A stretch of 64,000 bases of DNA from Corynebacterium confusum. Its GTDB lineage: Bacteria; Actinomycetota; Actinomycetes; Mycobacteriales; Mycobacteriaceae. Within the stretch, counting starts at the first letter, position 1. Every line of letters starts with the position of its first letter. The stretch spans positions 2,089,907 through 2,153,906 of the forward strand of contig NZ_CP047202.1 of NCBI RefSeq assembly GCF_030408715.1, given 5' to 3'. A program made the position numbers and the translations under genes. Below the pieces are notes generated by a model. The model searched no databases and had not been told where the DNA came from. It saw only the letters and a program-made list of their open reading frames with translations. Positions 59,200 through 64,000 of the stretch are shown one piece after another.

Positions 59200-60592
59200 G
59201 CGCCAAGAAGAAATGTGCCGTCAATTGGCCGCCGAGCATGGCCTTGAGGTATCCCGCGTGTATTCTGATAACTCAATTTCTGCCTATACGGGAAAGACGC
59301 GCCCCGGCTTTATTGACCTCGTAGCCGACGTTAAGGCCCGCAAGATTGGCGCGGTGCTATCGTTCGCACCCGACCGCATTAGCCGCAACGTGAGCGAATA
59401 CGGACTGTTTAAGGCCACGCTTAAGAACATGCATTGCCGCCTTATCTATGTCAATGGCGGCGAGCAGGCCCTAGACGACCCCAACGCCGACCTTATTAGC
59501 ACCATGCTGTCGGGTGTAAGCCAATGGGAAAGTGCGATTAAATCCACCCGTGTAGCTGCCGCCTTTGCACAGCACCGCAGCCGTGGGGACTATCCCACTA
59601 AGCCCAACCGGCTGTTTGGATACACCCGCAGCGGTGAGCCTCACCCCACCGAGGCGGCCCTTGTACGAGACGCGGCAACCCGTATCTTGGCAGGGGAGTC
59701 GCTACGCCGTATTGCCCGTGAATGGGAGGAAAAGGGCGTGACCACAACCAGCGGCGGCCGCCCCAATGCACAGAACTTACGCAAAAGCTTGCTAACGCCA
59801 ACAATGGGCGGGTTTACGCACTATGGGTTAAAGAAAAAGGACTACACCGCCGCCGAGTGGGAGAAGTTGAGCGCGTGGGAGAAGCTCGGAATCATTGGCC
59901 GCGGCAATTGGGAGCCGGTGCTCGACCCCGAGGTATGGCAGGCGCTGTGGGCACATCTGACCAACCCGGCACGAAAGACCAACCGTGTAGGCAACGCCCC
60001 GCAACACTTGCTTAGTGGAATTGCGCTGTGTGGAAAATGTGGCGCGCCCATGTCCTGCCGTAAAAAGTGGTACAAGAAAAAAGGTGAGGGACAGCCCAAG
60101 CGTGTCTATTGGCGCAAGTCCACCGGCGGCGGTCACCCCACCCGCATTGCCGACCCGTTAGAGCGCTATATCACCGATCTTGTCCTTGCCCGGCTTTATC
60201 AAGCAGACATTATCGGGGACTTGGCCGCCGGTGTGGATACGGATCGCCGCGCCGAGCTGACAGCCACACGCGATATGGTGCGCGGGCGTATGGCCGACCT
60301 TGAGCAACAGGCCACGCTAGGAAACGTGGGCATGGACCAGTTTGGCCGTATGAACAAAGCGTTAACAGAACAGCTTGAGGCTATCGACGCCGAGCTTGTA
60401 GAGCTGGCAGGCGCGGGCGGTGTCTTATCCGAGGTCGCCGGGGTGACAGACGTTCGCGCATGGTGGGCAACGGCGACACTTGAGTTAAAGCGTGAACTTA
60501 TCCGAGCGCTTATGACCATCACCATAGAGCACACCGGCGGCCCGCAATCTAAGTTCAATCCAAAGTTTGTAACCGTAGATTGGAAGGTGTAG
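59114..60592 (+). CDS. Large serine recombinase (integrase of the element)
   Basis: A 492-residue site-specific recombinase. The catalytic domain has Ser19 in GIYVRISLDKHDGAGVERQE, then AVLSFAPDRISRNVSEYG. It is followed by a recombinase domain (RLFGYTRSGEPHPTEAALVR), a zinc ribbon (LLSGIALCGKCGAPMSCRKK) and a coiled-coil region (LEQQATLGNVGMDQFGRMNK). It mediates integration into the HNH gene at its 5' side. The start at 59114 lacks a good ribosome site but is the last ATG ahead of the catalytic Ser. Composition is more AT-rich than the host genes. Confidence 0.94.
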   Translation: MAQKTTPTALPAGIYVRISLDKHDGAGVERQEEMCRQLAAEHGLEVSRVYSDNSISAYTGKTRPGFIDLVADVKARKIGAVLSFAPDRISRNVSEYGLFKATLKNMHCRLIYVNGGEQALDDPNADLISTMLSGVSQWESAIKSTRVAAAFAQHRSRGDYPTKPNRLFGYTRSGEPHPTEAALVRDAATRILAGESLRRIAREWEEKGVTTTSGGRPNAQNLRKSLLTPTMGGFTHYGLKKKDYTAAEWEKLSAWEKLGIIGRGNWEPVLDPEVWQALWAHLTNPARKTNRVGNAPQHLLSGIALCGKCGAPMSCRKKWYKKKGEGQPKRVYWRKSTGGGHPTRIADPLERYITDLVLARLYQADIIGDLAAGVDTDRRAELTATRDMVRGRMADLEQQATLGNVGMDQFGRMNKALTEQLEAIDAELVELAGAGGVLSEVAGVTDVRAWWATATLELKRELIRALMTITIEHTGGPQSKFNPKFVTVDWKV

Positions 60593-60594
60593 CT

Positions 60595-60906
60595 ATGGCC
60601 TCGCGCGTACTGAAAATTAAATGCAAGTGTCGGCCTACGCCACAGGGTACGCCTAGACCGGTATCCAATCTCATGTGGCTTAAGCAATCTGCCCACGCTA
60701 ATCGCTACATGGCACCGCCTTTTGACCGGCAGGTACGTAACGCTGTGGTGACCGATCACGGGCACCAGCCCAATGAGCCTGTAGGGGAGAACGTCTACAC
60801 CTTGGAATGTACCAAGTGTCGCCGCGTGCATACGGTGAAGTTTGCACAGCTCGTTCAGTGGTGGGGCGATTATCTTAATGGGGGCACCCCCTCGGTTGAG
60901 TTATAA
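60595..60906 (+). CDS. Small zinc-ribbon-like protein of the element
   Basis: A 103-residue hypothetical protein starting MASRVLKIKCKCRPTPQGTP. Cys pairs at the amino end (KCKC) and in LECTKCRRVHTVKF suggest a zinc ribbon. It begins 2 bases after the recombinase stop with GGAAGG upstream, so it is co-transcribed. Its stop lies within a TTATAAT element; a second TATAAT is at 60919-60924. A recombination directionality role is possible but unproven. Confidence 0.6.
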   Translation: MASRVLKIKCKCRPTPQGTPRPVSNLMWLKQSAHANRYMAPPFDRQVRNAVVTDHGHQPNEPVGENVYTLECTKCRRVHTVKFAQLVQWWGDYLNGGTPSVEL

Positions 60907-60924
60907 TCGACTACAAGTTATAAT
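60902..60924 (+). promoter_or_regulatory. Paired TATAAT elements before the insertion sequence
   Basis: Two perfect TATAAT hexamers lie 17 bases apart (60902-60907 and 60919-60924), each preceded by GT. They probably drove the genes now located past the insertion sequence at 62388 onward. The insertion at 60941 separates them from those genes. Confidence 0.4.
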
Positions 60925-60940
60925 GCGAGCACAACTTGAT

Positions 60941-60963
60941 TGAAGCGTCCTGGGTTTAGTTCC
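60941..60963 (+). repeat. IS terminal inverted repeat, left
   Basis: A 23-base sequence starting TGAAGCGTCC that is the exact reverse complement of 62225-62247. It is the end distal to the transposase start. Confidence 0.95.
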
Positions 60964-60970
60964 GCTTCTT

Positions 60971-61879
60971 TTACGGCCCTGTGTTGATGGGCTGGGTGAG
61001 ATAGTACTCGGTTTCTACTTCCTGTGGGGTGGCGTAGTCCAAAGCTTCATGAAGCCGCTTGGTGTTCCACCAATGCACCCACCGCAAGGTGGCCAGTTCG
61101 ACTTCTCCGACCGAAGTCCACGGGCCTTGGGCGTGAATGAGTTCAGCCTTGTAGAGCCCGTTGACTGTTTCGGCTAGTGCATTGTCGTAAGAATCGCCGA
61201 CTGTTCCCACACTCGGGCGGATTCCGGATTCCGCTAGCGCGGTGGAATACTTCAGTGACACGTACTGGCTGCCCCGATCGCTATGGTGAATTAACTGGTT
61301 TCCATGAATTCGTCCTGCAGTCGTTAACGCATGTTCCAATGCCTCCATGGGCAGCGCATCGGTACGCATCGTCGAGCGTGTAGCAACGCCAACAATTTTT
61401 CGGCTGTAGACATCCACGACAAACGCGGTGTAGGCGAATCCTGACAGGGTGCGAACGTAGGTAATGTCGGCAACCCAAAGCCTGCCTGGTGCCTGCGCAC
61501 GGAAGTTTCGGCGCACAAGGTCCGGGCGATGATCCGGTGTCTTCGGGCTGATCGTTGTTACTGGGGTTCGCCCACGTCTGCGGCCAGAAACACCTGCTAG
61601 CTTCATCAGTCGTGCAGTCTTGTCGCGACCAATATGAAAGCCTTCACGGTTCATCGCGTGCCACATTTTGCGGATGCCGTAGACCGAGAAATTCTGCGCA
61701 TGCACACGCTGTATCTCTGGGATGAGAAGGCTATCGCTTAAGGCCCTTGCGCTGGGAACACGAGTGGTGGCTTTGCGGTAGCCGCGTGAAGTAATGAATC
61801 CACGATCTGCTTGTTTAAGGACTCGGCAGATGGCCTCGACCCCAAACTGATCTTTATACGTGTCGATGTAAGAGATCAT
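60971..61879 (-). CDS. IS3-family transposase OrfB (DDE integrase domain)
   Basis: A 302-residue rve-type transposase. An amino HTH_21 region (SVYGIRKMWHAMNREGFHIG) is followed by the DDE catalytic core: WVADITYVRT, HHSDRGSQYVS and ETVNGLYKAELI. Its ATG overlaps the OrfA stop (ATGA, 61876-61879). The OrfB frame is also open upstream past a U UUU UUC slip site (61909-61915), so a fused OrfAB can be made by -1 frameshifting. Confidence 0.94.
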   Translation of the reverse strand: MISYIDTYKDQFGVEAICRVLKQADRGFITSRGYRKATTRVPSARALSDSLLIPEIQRVHAQNFSVYGIRKMWHAMNREGFHIGRDKTARLMKLAGVSGRRRGRTPVTTISPKTPDHRPDLVRRNFRAQAPGRLWVADITYVRTLSGFAYTAFVVDVYSRKIVGVATRSTMRTDALPMEALEHALTTAGRIHGNQLIHHSDRGSQYVSLKYSTALAESGIRPSVGTVGDSYDNALAETVNGLYKAELIHAQGPWTSVGEVELATLRWVHWWNTKRLHEALDYATPQEVETEYYLTQPINTGP

Positions 61880-62205
61880 TTGGTCGTGGGTCGGTCGAGT
61901 TCCGCTGCGAAAAAAGCCGAAGCAGCCTTAAGAATCCCGTTTGCTCGCTTCAGCTCACGGTTTTCGCGGCGCAGACGCTTGATCTCTTCTTCCATTGTTT
62001 CGCCGCCTGACGCGTCGGAGTCATCACGTACTGAAGCGCTGTCACGGTACCAAGCCCGCAACGTGTGGTGAGATACTCCAAGCAGCTCACCGACCTCCGT
62101 GTAGGCGCGTTGCAGTGAGCAAGACTCCAGGCGAACCATTTCGATGATCTGATGGACCGCCTTCTCCTTGAACTCGACGGAGTGCTTCCTAGGCATAGTT
62201 CCCAA
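61876..62205 (-). CDS. IS3-family transposase OrfA (HTH_Tnp_1)
   Basis: A 109-residue DNA-binding subunit with an HTH (AVHQIIEMVRLESCSLQRAY ... LLGVSHHTLRAWYRD) and a leucine-zipper-like coil (EEIKRLRRENRELKRANGIL) ahead of FFAAELDRPTTK. The Phe-Phe codons form the slippery heptamer. Confidence 0.93.
   Translation of the reverse strand: MGTMPRKHSVEFKEKAVHQIIEMVRLESCSLQRAYTEVGELLGVSHHTLRAWYRDSASVRDDSDASGGETMEEEIKRLRRENRELKRANGILKAASAFFAAELDRPTTK
61909..61915 (-). promoter_or_regulatory. Predicted -1 frameshift site in the IS transposase
   Basis: On the transcript the heptamer is T TTT TTC in the OrfA reading phase (Ala-Phe-Phe). The OrfB phase, which is -1 relative to OrfA, has no stop between this point and its own ATG 30 bases later. 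This is the classical way the IS3 family makes OrfAB. Confidence 0.6.
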
Positions 62206-62224
62206 TCCTTCCTTAGCTGAGGTA

Positions 62225-62247
62225 GGAACTAAACCCAGGACGCTTCA
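62225..62247 (+). repeat. IS terminal inverted repeat, right
   Basis: A 23-base sequence ending CAGGACGCTTCA, the exact reverse complement of 60941-60963, located next to the transposase start. Confidence 0.95.
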
Positions 62248-62358
62248 GATCGGCGTGGTTACCAAACGAGCCTTTACCAGCGTCAATGCTAGGTAAATGG
62301 TATTCACCACACTAAGCCGCGGGGAGCCTCCATACCCTGCCTAAACGGTGGCCTAACA

Positions 62359-62378
62359 ACCTTTCTTCCGAGAAAGGT
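62359..62378 (+). promoter_or_regulatory. Hairpin just upstream of a ribosome site
   Basis: An 8-bp perfect stem (62359-62366 with 62371-62378) with a 4-base loop ends 2 bases before GAAAGG, the ribosome site of the gene at 62388. The 3' arm itself contains AGAAAGG, so the hairpin may affect translation. The remaining 110 bases back to the insertion sequence show nothing further. Confidence 0.45.
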
Positions 62379-62387
62379 CTGAAAGGT

Positions 62388-62609
62388 ATGCCGAAAATGG
62401 CCCCTAAAAGTTCACCAGTACAACACGTTATGGGGCGTCTTATCGCTCAAAGGCGCTGGCACCCAGATACCGACACCACCGAGCTGGAACAAGACCTAGC
62501 CGCGTGCCGAATCAGTGAGTACGCCCGCAAAATCATGGCCGACGCGCCCGCCCTTACCCAATCTCACATTGACGATATAGCCGCCATTTTGTCTAAGGCG
62601 GGTGCATAG
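62388..62609 (+). CDS. Hypothetical protein of the element
   Basis: A 73-residue basic-to-neutral protein (MPKMAPKSSPVQHVMGRLIA ... ISEYARKIMADAPALTQSHI DDIAAILS). I do not recognize a domain; the ending is helical. It opens a run of closely spaced genes with a good GAAAGG ribosome site. The small size is typical of phage or conjugative-element accessory genes. Confidence 0.6.
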   Translation: MPKMAPKSSPVQHVMGRLIAQRRWHPDTDTTELEQDLAACRISEYARKIMADAPALTQSHIDDIAAILSKAGA

Positions 62610-62611
62610 CT

Positions 62612-63145
62612 GTGACCGTACCTAATTTCTTTGAAGGTATGCACCCCGGTGAACAAGTGCGTGCACTCACTGGCATGGTGTTTGAACACGTGCGTAGGCA
62701 CTATAACCATTCCGAGCGCACTAATGACCTTGTGTGTGAGGCTATCGAAGTCTTGCAGTGGCTTCGCGTGCCAATAATCCGCTACTGCGGCGAACCATTG
62801 GCGCACTCCTGCACTGACAAACACCTTGTAGGAGTCATCGACCACGGCGACCCCAAGTGTTTGGTTACTAGCGTGGACATTGAGAGCGCCCGCGGCGGTG
62901 ACGACACGACCCGAAAGTTCTGTGTCACCCTCAAGTCTGACGACCGCGACGAAACGGAACGCTATTTCGATTCCGTTTACGACTTCATGCCGGTTTTGGT
63001 GGGAATTGGCTACTTTGCTAAGACTCGCCCCGGCCGACCGGTCACATGGACAGACCTTGAGGCCGTGGTTGAGTACGCCGGGTCTGACGAGCCAATCGAC
63101 CCATGGGTATGGGAATGGGCACCACTCGCCAAGGCGGGTGCATAG
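62612..63145 (+). CDS. Hypothetical protein of the element
   Basis: A 177-residue acidic protein starting at GTG 62612, 2 bases after the previous stop. It contains LVCEAIEVLQWLRVPIIRYC, TSVDIESARGGDDTTRKFCV and WTDLEAVVEYAGSDEPIDPW. No family recognized. No signal peptide or membrane segment. Its last residues LAKAGA resemble the LSKAGA end of the gene before. Confidence 0.6.
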   Translation: MTVPNFFEGMHPGEQVRALTGMVFEHVRRHYNHSERTNDLVCEAIEVLQWLRVPIIRYCGEPLAHSCTDKHLVGVIDHGDPKCLVTSVDIESARGGDDTTRKFCVTLKSDDRDETERYFDSVYDFMPVLVGIGYFAKTRPGRPVTWTDLEAVVEYAGSDEPIDPWVWEWAPLAKAGA

Positions 63146-63148
63146 GCC

Positions 63149-63319
63149 ATGACCGCACCCGCAATGACGCCTACGCAGCGCGCCGAATATATCCGTCTTT
63201 CTTTCGCCACGCTGGACACCCTCGCCGCCGCCGACAAGGCCCGCCGCGCGCCTGCACTAAGCCCCGAGCGGCGCGACCGCGTGGTATCCATCTACCGCGC
63301 CAATAAGGCGGTGGTGTAG
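63149..63319 (+). CDS. Small hypothetical protein of the element
   Basis: A 56-residue helical protein, MTAPAMTPTQRAEYIRLSFA then TLDTLAAADKARRAPALSPE and a basic end. The ATG at 63149 is 3 bases after the preceding stop, and its stop directly abuts the next start, so it belongs to the same unit. No family recognized. Confidence 0.55.
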   Translation: MTAPAMTPTQRAEYIRLSFATLDTLAAADKARRAPALSPERRDRVVSIYRANKAVV

Positions 63320-63817
63320 GTGGCAAAGCTCATTCCGTTCTATCTCATGCCCGGCACCTATGTGACGGTGCGCATGTTCGACGGCACCTATATCCATCGC
63401 TTTAAGGTGCTTGGCAAGTCCGATGGCACCTATCGCGCTATTGGCTTTGACATGCCGCTGAATTGCGACATTGGCGACATACGCCGCTGGCTTGGCGGCA
63501 GACGCCTTAAAGGCCATAAGTGGGAATGCAACCCTGAGTTTCCCAAGCGTTTACCCGACGTTAAGCCGGTAGTGACTGAACGGGGGACTTGGCACCCCGT
63601 TGGCTACCTCACCACCCCGCGAGAGGCCAAGCGCCTAGGCGGCCGCCCCATTAATGAGCACACGCCCAACATGCTTAGCCCTGCCGCCCTAGACGTGGTG
63701 CAGATATTGGAGCAGCAAGAGCGCATGAAAAAGGCCCCCGCCGAAAGGACTCACAACGAGGGCCACCATGCCACCACCAACAACAAAGAAAGTGACAGTT
63801 ACTATGGTAACCCATAA
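63320..63817 (+). CDS. Hypothetical protein of the element
   Basis: A 165-residue protein beginning at GTG 63320 immediately after the previous stop, preceded by the GGTGGTGTAGG stretch. The amino half has a beta-rich look (YLMPGTYVTVRMFDGTYIHR), followed by RRWLGGRRLKGHKWECNPEF. The tail is rich in Asn and His and overlaps the next gene. No family recognized. Confidence 0.6.
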   Translation: MAKLIPFYLMPGTYVTVRMFDGTYIHRFKVLGKSDGTYRAIGFDMPLNCDIGDIRRWLGGRRLKGHKWECNPEFPKRLPDVKPVVTERGTWHPVGYLTTPREAKRLGGRPINEHTPNMLSPAALDVVQILEQQERMKKAPAERTHNEGHHATTNNKESDSYYGNP

Positions 63818-64000
63818 TCTTGAGTCCACCGAGTCAAAGGCGCTTAGCAAGGTGCGAAAACTCACCAAGCAAGAGCGTCAATCACTCAACGACAAGTACA
63901 GCAGAGACCTCAACGAGACGCTTAAGAGACTCGGGTTTGAGAGTCGAACCGATGTACTTGACGACGGCACCTATCGCAACGCCCTAGTCGCTCCCGGCGG
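63768..64000 (+). CDS. Hypothetical protein of the element, runs off right edge
   Basis: The ATG at 63768 is preceded by GAGGG at normal spacing, and 77 residues are visible to the window end (MPPPTTKKVTVTMVTHNLES, then KVRKLTKQERQSLNDKYSRD and LGFESRTDVLDDG). A second in-frame ATG is at 63804. It overlaps the previous gene by 50 bases. The basic helical segment is common in small terminase- or replication-associated phage proteins, but I do not assign one. Confidence 0.55.
   Translation, partial: MPPPTTKKVTVTMVTHNLESTESKALSKVRKLTKQERQSLNDKYSRDLNETLKRLGFESRTDVLDDGTYRNALVAPG

Larger units (their letters stand above)
60941..62247 (-). mobile_element. Complete IS3-family insertion sequence, 1307 bp
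   Basis: Perfect 23-base terminal inverted repeats bound the element (60941-60963 and 62225-62247). They are flanked by a 3-base target duplication GAT (60938-60940 and 62248-62250). Inside, two overlapping minus-strand frames encode OrfA and OrfB. Both ends, both frames and the duplication are intact, so it is a recent and probably active insertion within the integrated element. Confidence 0.95.

Noticed and set aside
61876..62205. OrfA/OrfB split as a frameshift mutation in the transposase
   Set aside because: The two-frame arrangement with slip site is normal for the IS3 family.

Overview
The window looks like chromosomal DNA of a Corynebacterium. Gene content and order match the purL-purQ-purS, nucH, purC-purB, purD, phoS-phoR, poxB, thrE, otsA-otsB, znu block of C. 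glutamicum, followed by the rlmB, cysS, ispF, ispD, carD / lpqE, radA ... beta-carbonic anhydrase, mutY, clpC block shared by corynebacteria and mycobacteria. The core is GC-rich. The last 5 kb, and the first few hundred bases, are visibly more AT-rich. I do not assign a species.

Layout. 1-533: amino-terminal part of a restriction/helicase-type protein running off the left edge. 0.7-4 kb: purSQL. 4.2-9.9 kb: secreted nuclease, a deacetylase-like protein and an S9 peptidase. 9.9-15.8 kb: purC, purB, a Mn-type DtxR/MntR regulator, divergent nrdI-nrdF, then purD. 15.9-20.5 kb: HIT protein, PhoS-PhoR two-component system, pyruvate:quinone oxidoreductase. 20.7-22.7 kb: MFS efflux pump with its TetR regulator. 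22.8-29.1 kb: tRNA-Thr, threonine/serine exporter thrE, a lysine-tailed basic protein, otsA-lipoprotein-otsB, and a LacI regulator. 29.2-31.7 kb: zinc ABC importer. 31.7-40.8 kb: esterase, rlmB, cysS, nagB-nagA-nagE, ispF-ispD-carD. 41-46.9 kb: lpqE, radA, a membrane-anchored protein, carbonic anhydrase, mutY, a second ThrE-type protein and a DUF4236 miniprotein. 47-52.2 kb: clpC and a crtB-crtI carotenoid pair. 52.2-58.1 kb: CAP-domain protein, MFS pump, lysS and a PhoX-type phosphatase. 58.2-64 kb: an HNH/DUF222 gene interrupted by a mobile element that starts with a large serine recombinase, carries small hypothetical genes, and has itself received an intact IS3-family insertion sequence.

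The most interesting locus is at 12.3-14.5 kb. The ribonucleotide reductase small subunit lacks three of the four carboxylate metal ligands that follow the first Asp: Glu is replaced by Gln, Ser and Lys at residues 113, 173 and 207. The radical Tyr and both His are kept. This is the signature of the metal-free class Ie (DOPA-radical) enzymes, QSK variant. It sits with its flavodoxin activator NrdI and is transcribed divergently from a DtxR-family regulator whose primary metal site carries Glu in place of the iron-sensor Cys, as in Mn-sensing MntR. A perfect 10-bp-arm palindrome fills the nrdI promoter between them. The arrangement suggests a switch that turns on a metal-independent nucleotide reductase when manganese is scarce.

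Other points worth attention: the expected disA gene is absent between radA and its usual neighbour; seven of the eight convergent protein-gene pairs overlap at their 3' ends, five of them by sharing a 4-base stop; candidate Zur and ClgR sites lie upstream of the zinc importer and clpC; and an attL junction is readable inside the HNH gene.
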